Positions 8,245 through 16,736 are shown, counted from the stretch's first letter. The stretch is DNA of 64,000 nucleotides from Thermopolyspora flexuosa (GCF_006716785.1 NZ_VFPQ01000001.1:434001-498000); one strand, 5' to 3'. The notes: generated by a model from the sequence alone, not told the origin. Program-made: numbers and translations.

Positions 8245-9028
8245 ACGTGGGCCGCCGCTTCTCCAGGAACGCCTTGACGGCCGCGCGGTGGTCCTCGGTC
8301 GCCGCGCACCCCGCCTGCAGCTCGGCCTCGAGCTCCAGCGCCTCGTCGAGGGTGTGGACGGCGGCGAAGTCGAGCGCCCGCTTCGTCGCCGCGTAGGCGA
8401 CCGTGGGCCCGGCCGCGAGCCGCCGGGCGAGCTCGCCCGCGACGGTGGGCAGCTCGTCGCCCGGCACCACCCGGTTCACCAGCCCGAGCCGCAGCGCCCG
8501 CTCCGCGTCGACCTGCTCGCCGAGCAGCAGCAGCTCCCGGGCGACCGCAGGCCCGGCGAGGCGCTGCAGCGTCCACGACACCCCGCTGTCGGGCGCGAGG
8601 CCGACCCCGGCGAACGCCATCACGAACCGCGCCCCCTCCGCGGCGATCCGGAGGTCGCAGGCGAACGCGAGCCCCGCCCCGGCGCCGGCCGCGACCCCGT
8701 TCACCGCGGCCACCGTCGGCTTGCCCATGCCGGCGAGCAGCCGCACGATCGGGTTGTAGTGCTCCCGGACCGTGTTCATCAGCGGCTTCTCCGCCACGCC
8801 GTTCGCCCCGCCCGCCATCCCGGCGGAGTGTTCCCGCAGGTCCTGCCCCGCGCAGAACGCCCGGCCCGACCCGGTGAGCAGCACCGCCCGCACCCCGGCG
8901 TCGTCCCGGGCCCGCTCCAGTGCGCCCAGCAGCTCGAGCTTCATCTCCAGGGAGAGGGCGTTCATCGCGTCCGGGCGGTTGAGCGTGATCGTGGCCACCG
9001 CGTCGGCGACCGCGTAGCTGACCGTCAT
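8231..9028 (-). CDS. enoyl-CoA hydratase/isomerase family protein (PaaG-like)
   Basis: A 265-residue crotonase-fold protein. It shows the oxyanion-hole segments GRAFCAGQDLREH and NGVAAGAGAGLAFACDL and the later GLAPDSGVSWTLQRLAG, where the Asp of PDSG is the residue seen in PaaG-type ring 1,2-epoxyphenylacetyl-CoA isomerases. Translation is coupled to the upstream paaX (ATGA overlap at 9025-9028), so it is probably controlled by PaaX and acts in phenylacetyl-CoA or a related aromatic acyl-CoA pathway. No other paa genes are nearby. It overlaps tag end-to-end. Confidence 0.82.
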   Translation of the reverse strand: MTVSYAVADAVATITLNRPDAMNALSLEMKLELLGALERARDDAGVRAVLLTGSGRAFCAGQDLREHSAGMAGGANGVAEKPLMNTVREHYNPIVRLLAGMGKPTVAAVNGVAAGAGAGLAFACDLRIAAEGARFVMAFAGVGLAPDSGVSWTLQRLAGPAVARELLLLGEQVDAERALRLGLVNRVVPGDELPTVAGELARRLAAGPTVAYAATKRALDFAAVHTLDEALELEAELQAGCAATEDHRAAVKAFLEKRRPTFSGR

Positions 9029-9900
9029 GAGACTCCTTTGTCCTCGGCACCCGAGCCCGGGGCGCCCGATGTGGTCGGCTCACCGGCGAGACACCGGTCC
9101 ACGAAGGCCGCCGCGGCGGGCAGCAGCCGGGCCGCCTCCTGTTCGAAGTACGCCCTCGCCTTGTCCCCCGGCCACCCGGGGGGTAACAGCTCGGCCGGCA
9201 GGCCGGGGTCACGGAACAGGAAGTTCCGCCAGCCGTGCACGAGCCTGCTGCGCACCGCGAACACCCGGCTCTCCAGCTCCACGCGCCGCGGGTCGTCGGC
9301 GGGCAGGTCGTCCCGCAGCGCGTCCTGCGGCAGCGACCCGACGAGCCGCACCGCCTGGTCGAGCCACTCCTCGTACGCCGCGCCGATCGCGGTCAGGTCC
9401 CAGGCGCGGGCCACCAGCTCGCGCGGGTCGTCCTCCAGCCGCGCGTCGAACCGGTCGGCGTGCACCCGCTCCCCGGTGAGCAGCTGGTCGAGCTCGGGCG
9501 CGGGACGCGGGCCGATCCAGGTGGAGTCCGACAGCGGCGCGTAGCCGAGGAAGGCGAGCTCGGCGCGGATGCGCTCCCGCTTGGACCGCTCGCGCACCGG
9601 CTCCAGCACCACCACGTGCCAGCGGCCCGACCAGGTGATCGCCCCCGCCCGGTAGACCCGCGCCGCCGCCTCGTCGAGGCGGCGCACCGCCTTCGGGGTG
9701 ACCGCGTACCCCGGGCCCTGCGGCAGCCGTTCCGGCACCAGCCAGCCCTGCCGTACCATGCGCGAGATCGCGGTCCGTACGGCCGGCGCGGCGATGCCGA
9801 GCGGGGCGAGCAGCCGGACCAGGGCGGCCACCGAGGCCCGTCCGCCGCGAGAGCGCAAGTGGTCGCCGAAGAGGTCGAACAGCGCGGCTCGGGCATTCAC
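9025..9900 (-). CDS. paaX: PaaX family transcriptional regulator
   Basis: A 291-residue protein. An N-terminal winged helix (ARAALFDLFGDHLRSRGG, then AVRTAISRMVRQGWLVPERL) is followed by the PaaX middle domain (WHVVVLEPVRERSKRERIR, LGYAPLSDSTWIGP) and the C-terminal domain ending near LFRDPGLPAELLPPGWPG. From family knowledge, PaaX represses phenylacetate catabolism and is released by phenylacetyl-CoA. It heads a two-gene operon with the enoyl-CoA hydratase; it likely regulates its own operon. Starts at GTG 9900; ATG/GTG alternatives upstream are not in frame. Divergent from the DUF3117 gene. Confidence 0.87.
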   Translation of the reverse strand: MNARAALFDLFGDHLRSRGGRASVAALVRLLAPLGIAAPAVRTAISRMVRQGWLVPERLPQGPGYAVTPKAVRRLDEAAARVYRAGAITWSGRWHVVVLEPVRERSKRERIRAELAFLGYAPLSDSTWIGPRPAPELDQLLTGERVHADRFDARLEDDPRELVARAWDLTAIGAAYEEWLDQAVRLVGSLPQDALRDDLPADDPRRVELESRVFAVRSRLVHGWRNFLFRDPGLPAELLPPGWPGDKARAYFEQEAARLLPAAAAFVDRCLAGEPTTSGAPGSGAEDKGVS

Positions 9901-9958
9901 ACGCCCCAGTTTGGCGGCAAGTTAGTGGCCGCGACAACGCATCTTGGGAGGAGATCGT

Positions 9959-9988
9959 TACCTACCTGGGTGTCGGACGCGGGATAAT
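9959..9988 (+). promoter_or_regulatory. sigma-70-type promoter upstream of the DUF3117 gene
   Basis: GATAAT at 9983-9988 is a good -10; TTACCT at 9959-9964, 18 bases upstream, is a modest -35. It would give a leader of about 90 bases before the ATG at 10083. Confidence 0.4.
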
Positions 9989-10082
9989 AGGACATCACAG
10001 AATGACGTGTGAACTGAGGCCGGTCTCACTGACGGGTCGTGGTTGGGAACACGCAGTCCAGTAGCAGGAAGGGATAGCACGC

Positions 10083-10250
10083 ATGGCGGCGATGAAGCCG
10101 CGGACCGGCGACGGTCCGCTGGAGGTCACCAAGGAAGGACGGGGCATAGTCATGCGGGTCCCCCTGGAGGGTGGCGGGCGGCTCGTCGTCGAGCTCTCGG
10201 CGGATGAGGCCAGTGCCCTGGGCGATGCTCTGAAGAATGTCGTCAGCTGA
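10083..10250 (+). CDS. DUF3117 small conserved protein
   Basis: A 55-residue protein: MAAMKPRTGDGPLEVTKEGR, then GIVMRVPLEGGGRLVVELSA and DEASALGDALKNVVS. This is the actinobacterial DUF3117 family (Rv1211-like, from memory), found in nearly all members next to tag; its function is unknown. GGAAGGG lies about 10 bases upstream of the ATG. It is probably transcribed alone, from the promoter near 9983, and is followed by a structured region. Compact, acidic/hydrophobic, with no membrane segment. Confidence 0.9.
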   Translation: MAAMKPRTGDGPLEVTKEGRGIVMRVPLEGGGRLVVELSADEASALGDALKNVVS

Positions 10251-10285
10251 CACCCCTGGTCGGTCGGCTTTGATCTGATACGTCA

Positions 10286-10361
10286 CGGCCCTGGCTGTTT
10301 TGGCTTCCTCGGGTGGCTCTCCCCTCGGGTGGCCGTCGGGAAGCGGGTCACGCCAGGGCCG
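10286..10361 (+). other. structured intergenic element between DUF3117 and pepA
   Basis: CGGCCCTGGC (10286-10295) pairs perfectly with GCCAGGGCCG (10352-10361). Inside, after symmetric 7-base internal loops, GCTTCC (10303-10308) pairs with GGAAGC (10339-10344). The apical part carries a direct repeat of CTCGGGTGGC (10308-10317 and 10324-10333). It could be the DUF3117 terminator or a structured leader for pepA. Confidence 0.5.
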
Positions 10362-10513
10362 TCGGCATGTTTCGGACACGCCGCGGCCCGGCCGGTCCGC
10401 GCGGTCGCCGTGCGTGGCCACCTTCTGCGTGCTCATCCCGGGTGGCCACCGGTGCGCCCGTGGGCCGGGTGCGCCCGCGCGGCGTGAGAGTGCACGGACG
10501 GAGTGGAGACGCG

Positions 10514-11980
10514 GTGCCGATACAGACCTCGACGGAGTTCGCGACCCGGCAGGAGCCCGAGGCGGCGGAGCTGCTCGCCGTGCCGTACGGGGCGGACCTC
10601 GCCCCGGACGTGCCGCTGCCGCTGCCGCCGGAGGCGCTGCTGCGCGAGTACGACGCCAAGGGTGAGGCGGGCGAGATCGTCGAGGTGCCGGTGGCCCGCG
10701 GCGACCGGGTGGGCCGGGTCCTGCTGTACGGCGTGGGCGACGCCGGGCCGCAGGCGCTGCGCAGGGCCGGGGCCGCGCTCGCCCGCCGCGCGCGGGGGCG
10801 CGCCGAGCTGACCATCGCGCTGCCCGAGGCGGAGCCGGCCGCCTGGGCGGCGCTCGCCGAGGGGGCGCTGCTCGCCTGTTACGCGTTCAAGATGCTCGGC
10901 TCGAGCGGCGGCGAGCCGGGCGTGGGCGAGGGCAAGGGCAGGCCGGTGGAGCGCATCCGGTTCACCGGGCCGGAGCCGGCCCGCGACGCGGTACGGCGCG
11001 GCGAGGTCTTCGCCCGGGCCACCGCGCTCAACCGGGACCTCGCCAACACCCCGTCGTCGATCAAGAACCCGGAGTGGCTCGCCGAGCAGGCGGTCCGCAT
11101 CGCGGCGGAGACCGGCCTGGAGGCGGAGGTGTGGGACCCCGAGCGGCTCGCCGCCGAGGGCTTCGGCGGCATCCTCGCGGTCGGCCGCGGGTCCGCGCGC
11201 CCGCCCCGCCTGATCAAGCTCGAGTACCGGCCGCGCGAGGCCGCCTCGGCGCGGCACGTGGTGCTCGTCGGCAAGGGGATCACGTTCGACTCCGGCGGCC
11301 TGTCGCTGAAGCCGAACGACAACATGAAGTTCCAGAAGACCGACATGGCCGGTGGCGGCGCGGTGATCGCGATCATGAGCGCGCTCGCCGAGCTCGCCGT
11401 ACCGGTGCGGGTTACCGGCCTCGTCGCGGCGGCCGAGAACATGCCGTCCGGTACCGCCCAGCGCCCCGGCGACGTGATCACCCACTACGGCGGGCGCACC
11501 GTGGAGGTGCGCAACACCGACGCCGAGGGCCGCCTCGTGCTCGCCGACGCGCTCGCCTACGCCGCCGAGCGGCTGGACCCGGACGCGATCATCGACATCG
11601 CCACGCTCACCGGCGCGATCGGCATCGCGCTCGGCCGCGAGTACGGCGCGGTGTTCGCGAGCAGCGACGAGCTCGCCGCCGACCTGCTGCGCGCCGGGGA
11701 GGCGACCGGGGAGCGGCTGTGGCGTATGCCGCTCGTCGAGGACTACCGGCCCGCGCTCGACTCCGAGGTCGCCGACCTCGCCAACGTGGAGACCGACGGC
11801 ACCTACGGCGCGGGGTCGATCACGGCCGCGCTCTTCCTGCGCGAGTTCGCGGGCGGGCGCCCGTGGGCGCATCTCGACATCGCCGCCGTCGGCCGTACCA
11901 CCTCCGACGAGGGCATCCACGCCAAGGGCGCCACCGGGTACGGCGTGCGCCTGCTCCTCGGCTACCTCACCGCGGCCTGA
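10514..11980 (+). CDS. pepA: leucyl aminopeptidase (M17)
   Basis: A 488-residue cytosolic dizinc/dimanganese exopeptidase that releases N-terminal residues from peptides. The catalytic core is intact: VLVGKGITFDSGGLSLKP (metal Lys and Asp), then KTDMAGGGAVI, and NTDAEGRLVLADAL (metal Asp and Glu, with the catalytic Arg). The N-terminal macro-like domain (residues 1-170) is divergent, as usual for the family. GTG at 10514 is chosen because GGAGTGGAG lies 8-13 bases before it and the length then fits M17 enzymes; the frame is open further upstream but without family similarity. Convergent with the methyltransferase gene 28 bases away. Confidence 0.92.
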   Translation: MPIQTSTEFATRQEPEAAELLAVPYGADLAPDVPLPLPPEALLREYDAKGEAGEIVEVPVARGDRVGRVLLYGVGDAGPQALRRAGAALARRARGRAELTIALPEAEPAAWAALAEGALLACYAFKMLGSSGGEPGVGEGKGRPVERIRFTGPEPARDAVRRGEVFARATALNRDLANTPSSIKNPEWLAEQAVRIAAETGLEAEVWDPERLAAEGFGGILAVGRGSARPPRLIKLEYRPREAASARHVVLVGKGITFDSGGLSLKPNDNMKFQKTDMAGGGAVIAIMSALAELAVPVRVTGLVAAAENMPSGTAQRPGDVITHYGGRTVEVRNTDAEGRLVLADALAYAAERLDPDAIIDIATLTGAIGIALGREYGAVFASSDELAADLLRAGEATGERLWRMPLVEDYRPALDSEVADLANVETDGTYGAGSITAALFLREFAGGRPWAHLDIAAVGRTTSDEGIHAKGATGYGVRLLLGYLTAA

Positions 11981-12008
11981 CGGCCGCATGGGCGCCGGCC
12001 GCGTGCGC

Positions 12009-12656
12009 TCAGGGCAGCTTGACGGCGGCGAGCAGGCCGTCGCCGAGCGGCAGCAGCAGCGGCCGGAGCCGTTCGTCGTCCCGGATCAACCGGCCCACCT
12101 CGCGCATCGCGGCCGTGTCGGGGTCGCGCCGGATCGGGTCGGTCACCCGCCCGCCGAGCAGCGCGTGGGCGAACGCGACGATGCCGCCGGGCCGCAGCAG
12201 CCGCAGCGCCTCCACCAGGTAGTCGGCGTACTCCTGCGGCTCGGCGTCGCAGAACACCAGGTCGTACCCGCCGTCGGCGAGGCGCGGCAGCACGTCGAGC
12301 GCCCGCCCGGTGATGAGCCGGACCTTGCTGCCCGCGAACCCGGCCTGGGAGAACAGGTGCCGGGCGAGCCGCTGGTGCTCGACCTCCACGTCGACGCTGG
12401 TGAGCGTGCCGTCCGGGCGCATGCCGCGGAGCAGCCACAGCCCGGACACGCCGCACCCGGTGCCGATCTCCACGACCGCCCGGGCGTTGATCGCGGTGGC
12501 GAGGAAACACAGGGCCGCGCCGGCGCCCGGTGGGAGCGGCTCGGCCCCCCACTCGATCGCGCGTTTTCTGGCCTCCTGGAGAGTCTCGTCCTCCGTGTGG
12601 AACCCATCGGCGTAGGCCAGGCTCGCCTCCGCCGGACCGGCTGGCGTCGGGGCCAT
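12009..12656 (-). CDS. class I SAM-dependent O-methyltransferase
   Basis: A 215-residue protein of the catechol/caffeoyl-CoA O-methyltransferase type. It shows the SAM-binding motif [17 protein letters not shown], motif II around [14 protein letters not shown], and the metal/substrate motifs [17 protein letters not shown] and [11 protein letters not shown]. Actinobacteria carry this gene divergently next to sigE (Rv1220c-like, from memory). ATG 12656 is chosen because GGGGAGGAG lies about 9 bases upstream; ATG 12665 is immediately after that site and ATG 12683 precedes it. The acceptor is unknown. Confidence 0.85.
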   Translation of the reverse strand: MAPTPAGPAEASLAYADGFHTEDETLQEARKRAIEWGAEPLPPGAGAALCFLATAINARAVVEIGTGCGVSGLWLLRGMRPDGTLTSVDVEVEHQRLARHLFSQAGFAGSKVRLITGRALDVLPRLADGGYDLVFCDAEPQEYADYLVEALRLLRPGGIVAFAHALLGGRVTDPIRRDPDTAAMREVGRLIRDDERLRPLLLPLGDGLLAAVKLP

Positions 12657-12715
12657 CTGGTCCATCTCCTCCCCGCTTCGCATGGCTCGCAGCCTAGGGG
12701 AGACGGCTGCGAACG

Positions 12716-12741
12716 GGAACTCGCGCCACAACGGGGACGTT
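12716..12741 (+). promoter_or_regulatory. ECF (sigma-E type) promoter upstream of sigE
   Basis: GGAAC at 12716-12720 and GTT at 12739-12741 are separated by 18 bases, matching the GGAAC...GTT pattern known for mycobacterial/streptomycete sigma-E promoters. It suggests that sigE is autoregulated. Confidence 0.5.
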
Positions 12742-12813
12742 GCACGCTTTGGATGGGTTTTATGCAGGCGAGGACAGGCAGTGGCCGTGCACGAGGGGAC
12801 GAAACCAGGCACC

Positions 12814-13467
12814 ATGGCAGTAGCGGTGGCCCCGACGAGAGGAGTGCCGGTGGATTACGCCCACCAGGCGGGTGCTCCCTATGACGCGTATCCCGCGGGG
12901 GAGTGGACGCCGCCCACCTGGGAAGAGGTCGTCCGGACCCATTCGGCGCGGGTGTACCGCCTCGCCTACCGGCTGACCGGAAACGTGCACGACGCAGAGG
13001 ACCTCACCCAGGAGGTCTTCGTCCGTGTCTTCCGGTCGTTGTCGAACTACACGCCTGGCACGTTCGAGGGCTGGCTGCACCGCATCACCACCAACCTCTT
13101 CCTCGACATGGCGCGGCGGAAGCAGCGCATCCGGTTCGAGGGGCTGGCCGAGGACGCGGCCGAGCGCATCAAGGGACGGGAGCCCACCCCGGCACAGGTG
13201 TACGACGACGCGCACCTCGAGCCGGACATCCAGGCCGCGCTCGACGCCCTCGCGCCGGAGTTCCGCGCCGCGGTCGTGCTGTGTGATATTGAGGGGTTGT
13301 CCTACGAGGAGATCGCGGCCACGCTCGGCGTCAAGCTGGGCACGGTTCGCAGCCGCATCCACCGTGGTCGTGCCCAGCTTCGCGAGGCCCTGGAGCACCG
13401 GGCACCGCGGGACTCCGAACGCGGCGATCAGCTCCCCCCGTCGATGACCCGTGGGGAGGAACGATGA
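12814..13467 (+). CDS. sigE: ECF RNA polymerase sigma factor SigE
   Basis: About 217 residues. Region 2 is [20 protein letters not shown] with [20 protein letters not shown] and [10 protein letters not shown]; region 4 is [20 protein letters not shown] with [19 protein letters not shown]. It is very close to mycobacterial SigE, which directs the cell-envelope and heat stress response. The linker between the two (residues about 105-135) is Pro/Glu-rich. The start is uncertain: ATG 12814 is used, while GTG at 12781/12787 and GTG at 12850 (after GAGAGGAG) are possible. Overlaps rseA by ATGA. A sigma-E-like promoter lies upstream, so the operon is probably autoregulated and held in check by RseA. 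Confidence 0.93.
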   Translation: MAVAVAPTRGVPVDYAHQAGAPYDAYPAGEWTPPTWEEVVRTHSARVYRLAYRLTGNVHDAEDLTQEVFVRVFRSLSNYTPGTFEGWLHRITTNLFLDMARRKQRIRFEGLAEDAAERIKGREPTPAQVYDDAHLEPDIQAALDALAPEFRAAVVLCDIEGLSYEEIAATLGVKLGTVRSRIHRGRAQLREALEHRAPRDSERGDQLPPSMTRGEER

Positions 13468-14003
13468 GCCATCTGGGAGAACTCGTCTCGGCTTTGGTCG
13501 ACGGCGAGCTGGGGCACCGGGAGCGCGAGCGCGCGCTGGCGCACCTGACGTTCTGTGCCGACTGCCGCCGTGAGGTGGAGGCGACACGGGCGCTCAAGTC
13601 CCGCCTGCGGTCGCTCGAGTCGCCGGCGGTGCCCGCCGACCTGACCATGGCGCTGCTGCGGATGGCCGAGCCCGGCGGCCCGCTCCCGCCACGGGTACGC
13701 CCGTTCGAGCCGAGGGGCGGCCTCGGGTACGGCACGGCCCCGCTCGACAACCGGCCGCGCCGGGGCGGTGCGGCGTCATCCGGCCCGGGCCGTCCGGGCC
13801 GGTCCCGCCGGATGGGCTACGTCGCGGTGGGCGTGGCGTCGGCCGCGATGGCGCTCGGCACGCTGTTCATGCTGGGCGGCCCCGACACCCGCCAGCCGGT
13901 GGCGCCGCCGGTGGAGATGTTCGCCAACCAGCACCGGGGCGTCCAGTACGGCCAGTACACCCCGCTGCCGCCCACGGTGACGCCGACGCAGTCGCCGCGG
14001 TGA
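13464..14003 (+). CDS. rseA: anti-sigma-E factor RseA, zinc-binding type
   Basis: A 179-residue protein. The N-terminal zinc-binding anti-sigma domain has the HxxxCxxC motif (His 27, Cys 31, Cys 34 in HLTFCADC). A disordered Gly/Pro/Arg-rich linker, a membrane segment at about residues 118-138, and a short extracytoplasmic tail follow. It should bind and inhibit SigE and release it on envelope stress or by regulated proteolysis, as in mycobacteria. It is translationally coupled to sigE (ATGA overlap) and to the next gene (GTGA overlap). The membrane segment suggests that the signal comes from outside the cell; mycobacterial RseA is usually described as soluble. Confidence 0.88.
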   Translation: MSHLGELVSALVDGELGHRERERALAHLTFCADCRREVEATRALKSRLRSLESPAVPADLTMALLRMAEPGGPLPPRVRPFEPRGGLGYGTAPLDNRPRRGGAASSGPGRPGRSRRMGYVAVGVASAAMALGTLFMLGGPDTRQPVAPPVEMFANQHRGVQYGQYTPLPPTVTPTQSPR

Positions 14004-14578
14004 CGGACCGGGCACGACCGGCCGCGCCCGGGCGCGGCGGCACGCTGCTGCTCCTGCTCGCGGCGTTGGCGCTGTGCCTGACGACGGCCGTGCCGGTCGG
14101 CGCGGGCACGCCCTCGCCGGCCGCGGGCGACGGCCCGGACGTGGGCCACCTGCGCGCCCGGGGCTGGCCGGTCCCGGGCACGCTGCCGCGCCGGCTGCGG
14201 CTCGTGCTCGCCGAGGAGCGGCGGCTCGACGGCCGCCCGGTCACCGGCGGGGAGGACACCGACGGCACCTACGTGCACCTCGGCTACTCGGACGGCGAAT
14301 CGGTGGTATCAGTCTTCATTCAGAAAGGACGCCTCGATGCGACCTCTCTGTCGGACTGGCATGTACGGGAGCGTTTCGGGCATACGATCTGGGTCCGGGA
14401 CCCCGGGAACGTGATCTGGTCGAGCGGCGATTATGTTTACACCGTGCTCGCCGACGCGCCGGCGGACGTGGTCGACGCCGCCGTCGCGGCGCTGCCGCAC
14501 GATGCCGAGCCCGGCCTCTGGGAGCGGCTGGCGCGCAATGTGGACCGAGCCCTCACCTGGATGGGACGCCTCGGCTGA
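14000..14578 (+). CDS. secreted RseB-like (MucB/RseB C-terminal domain-like) protein
   Basis: A 192-residue exported protein: signal peptide or anchor at residues 14-36 ending near VGAG, then a domain with THE pattern YVHLGYSDGESVVSVFI, WVRDPGNVIWSSGDYVYTVL and ADAPADVVDAAVAAL. That order (H-L-x-Y-S-D-G, hydrophobic beta strand, then a final P-x-x-x-V helix) resembles the C-terminal domain of MucB/RseB, the periplasmic partner that shields RseA from proteolysis in proteobacteria. The larger lipid-sensing N-terminal domain of RseB is absent. The gene is locked between rseA (4-base overlap) and htrA. A role as an extracytoplasmic modulator of RseA is inferred from position and pattern only. Confidence 0.6.
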   Translation: MTDRARPAAPGRGGTLLLLLAALALCLTTAVPVGAGTPSPAAGDGPDVGHLRARGWPVPGTLPRRLRLVLAEERRLDGRPVTGGEDTDGTYVHLGYSDGESVVSVFIQKGRLDATSLSDWHVRERFGHTIWVRDPGNVIWSSGDYVYTVLADAPADVVDAAVAALPHDAEPGLWERLARNVDRALTWMGRLG

Positions 14579-14683
14579 TCCACGTCCTTTACGGCCCGCG
14601 TATGCCGGTTTGAGCAGTATTACCGTCGCGGCCGTGACCCGTGCCGCGGACCGCGTGTTGTGGTGCAGGGGAGTGACGCATCG

Positions 14684-16258
14684 ATGACCGACGAGACCCG
14701 CGACGGCCGGGAGGGCGCGCCCGTTGGCACCGAGGGCGGGTCGGGCGCCACCTCCGAGGAACGGACCGAGCGGCGGGGACGTCCGGAGTTCTTCCCGGCA
14801 GAGGACGGTCCGCCGATCACCCGCGACGCGCCCCGGTGGGAGGGCCTGGGTGAGCCCGCGGGCCACCCGCCGCAGGCTCCGCCGACCCAGCCGTACGGCC
14901 CGCCGGACCGGCCGCAGGAGGGCGACGCGCCGGGGCGGGCGTCCTGGCAGGAGCCGGGCGGCCCGGACCGGCCGCCCATGGATGGCGGCGCGCCGGGCAC
15001 CGGACCGGTGCCCCCGCCGGGCAACCCGGGCATCACCTTCCGCATGCCGCCGCCCCCGCCGCCGCAGAACGCGGTCGGCATGGGCCCCGGCTGGGCGCCT
15101 CCGCCGGCCCCGCCCGGCGGCAACCCGGGCGGCCCCGGCCTGCGCGGCCTGCCGAGCCTCGGCGTGCTCGTGGTGCTCGCGGTCGTGGTCGCGCTGATCG
15201 CGGGCGGCTTCGGCGGCGTCGGCGGCTACCTGCTCGCCCAGCGGGACGGCGCGTCGGTCACCGACCCGTCGTACACCATCGAGCCGGCCCCCACCGGCAA
15301 CGTGAACCGCGACCCCCAGTCGGTCGCGGGCGTGGCCGCCCGGGTGCTGCCGAGCGTGGTCTCGCTCGAGGTGCGCGGGGTGCGTGAGGGCGGCACCGGG
15401 TCCGGCTTCATCATCCAGGGCGGGTACGTGGTGACGAACAACCACGTGGTCGCCCCGGCGGGCCGGTTCGGCCAGATCACGGTGAGCTTCAACAACGGCA
15501 AGACCTCCCCGGCGAAGCTCGTCGGCACCGACCCCAGCTCCGACATCGCGGTGGTCAAGCCCGAGAACCTGTACGGCATGCCGACGATCACCCTCGGCGA
15601 CTCCGACAGCGTGGTGGTCGGCGACCCGGTGATCGCGATCGGCGCCCCGCTCGGTCTCACCGGCACGGTGACCACCGGCATCGTGAGCGCGGTGAACCGG
15701 CCGGTGCAGGCCGGTGGCGAGGGCGGCTCCGACGTCGCCTGGATCAACGCGATCCAGACCGACGCCGCGATCAACCCCGGTAACTCCGGCGGCCCGCTGG
15801 TCAACGCCTCCGGCCAGGTGATCGGGGTGAACTCGGCGATCGCGTCGCTCGGCAGCGGCAGCCAGAGCGGCAACATCGGCCTCGGCTTCGCCATCCCGTC
15901 GAACCAGGTGCGCCGCATCGCCCAGGAGCTGATCACCACGGGCGTGGCGAAGACCCCGCGCATCGGCATCAGCATCGACCAGACCTACACCGGCGAGGGC
16001 GTGCGCATCGCCACGAGCGTCTTCCAGGGCCAGGCGCCGGTGGAGGAGGGCGGCCCCGCGGACAAGGCCGGGCTGAAGCCGGGCGACATCATCCTCGCCA
16101 TCGACGGCAAGCCGATGCTCAGCGGCGACCAGCTCATCGTCACGATCCGCAGCAAGGCGCCGGGCGACAAGATCAAGGTGACCTACCGGCGGGCGGGCAA
16201 GGAGCACACCACCGAGGTCGAGGTCGGGGCGACGGTGCCGAACCCGCAGCCGTCCTGA
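14684..16258 (+). CDS. htrA: membrane-anchored HtrA-like serine protease
   Basis: A 524-residue protein. A long Pro/Gly-rich cytoplasmic N-terminus (1-155), a membrane segment at about 158-185, a trypsin-like domain and a C-terminal PDZ domain (about 425-515) follow in that order. The catalytic triad is His 254 (TNNHVV), Asp 287 (SSDIAVV) and Ser 368 (NPGNSGGPLV). It should degrade or refold damaged proteins outside the membrane; as the fourth gene of the sigE cluster it may also process RseA. The ATG at 14684 follows GGGGAG by 10 bases. About 105 bases separate it from the RseB-like gene, with no clear separate promoter. Confidence 0.92.
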   Translation: MTDETRDGREGAPVGTEGGSGATSEERTERRGRPEFFPAEDGPPITRDAPRWEGLGEPAGHPPQAPPTQPYGPPDRPQEGDAPGRASWQEPGGPDRPPMDGGAPGTGPVPPPGNPGITFRMPPPPPPQNAVGMGPGWAPPPAPPGGNPGGPGLRGLPSLGVLVVLAVVVALIAGGFGGVGGYLLAQRDGASVTDPSYTIEPAPTGNVNRDPQSVAGVAARVLPSVVSLEVRGVREGGTGSGFIIQGGYVVTNNHVVAPAGRFGQITVSFNNGKTSPAKLVGTDPSSDIAVVKPENLYGMPTITLGDSDSVVVGDPVIAIGAPLGLTGTVTTGIVSAVNRPVQAGGEGGSDVAWINAIQTDAAINPGNSGGPLVNASGQVIGVNSAIASLGSGSQSGNIGLGFAIPSNQVRRIAQELITTGVAKTPRIGISIDQTYTGEGVRIATSVFQGQAPVEEGGPADKAGLKPGDIILAIDGKPMLSGDQLIVTIRSKAPGDKIKVTYRRAGKEHTTEVEVGATVPNPQPS

Positions 16259-16293
16259 CGGCGGCTCGGGGCCGGGCAGGGCAGGGCGAGCGT

Positions 16294-16299
16294 TAGTCT
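16294..16299 (+). promoter_or_regulatory. possible -10 hexamer for tatB
   Basis: TAGTCT, about 35 bases upstream of the tatB GTG, which also has a good TAGGAGAA ribosome site. No recognisable -35. Confidence 0.3.
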
Positions 16300-16333
16300 G
16301 GTTGCGTACTGGCGCTCGTCGTAGGAGAACGCG

Positions 16334-16726
16334 GTGTTCGGACTCGGTTGGCCTGAGGTCTTGGCGCTCGTGGTCATCGCGCTGCTGGTCTTCGGCCCCG
16401 AGAAGCTGCCACAGGCCGCCCAGCAGGCCGGGCGCGCCCTGCGGCGGCTGCGCAGGATGGCGAACAACGCCCGGGCGGACCTCCAGGCCCACCTCGGCCC
16501 CGAGTTCCGCAACTTCGACCCGGCGGACCTCAACCCGAAGCACTTCGTGCGCAAGCACCTGCTCGATGACATCGAGCGGGACTGGTACCGCACGCCGAGC
16601 CCGGCCCTGCCCGGGTCGTCCCGGGCCGACGACCCGCTCGACGACCTCTACACGCCGCCGTCGTTCACCCCGCAGCGCTCGCTGAACTACGGCGAGATCC
16701 CGCCGTACGACCACGAGGCGACCTGA
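16334..16726 (+). CDS. tatB: Sec-independent protein translocase TatB
   Basis: A 130-residue protein. It starts MFGLGWPEVLALVVIALLVF followed by GPEKLP, the Tat hallmark: a short membrane segment, a hinge with GPxKLP, then an amphipathic helix (QAAQQAGRALRRLRRMANNA). The acidic/Pro-rich tail is typical of actinobacterial TatB. It should form the substrate-receptor complex with TatC, which is not in this window, for export of folded proteins. In mycobacteria tatB also follows htrA. Starts at GTG 16334 after TAGGAGAA. Confidence 0.92.
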   Translation: MFGLGWPEVLALVVIALLVFGPEKLPQAAQQAGRALRRLRRMANNARADLQAHLGPEFRNFDPADLNPKHFVRKHLLDDIERDWYRTPSPALPGSSRADDPLDDLYTPPSFTPQRSLNYGEIPPYDHEAT

Positions 16727-16736
16727 CCGGGGCCGG

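Noticed and set aside
10313-10513. 67-codon N-terminal extension of the leucyl aminopeptidase
   Set aside because: It has no family similarity and overlaps the structured intergenic element. GTG 10514 has a proper Shine-Dalgarno sequence.
14309-16714. Long minus-strand frame opposite htrA and tatB
   Set aside because: Shadow frame: the plus-strand proteins have clear catalytic motifs, and the minus-strand translation has none.
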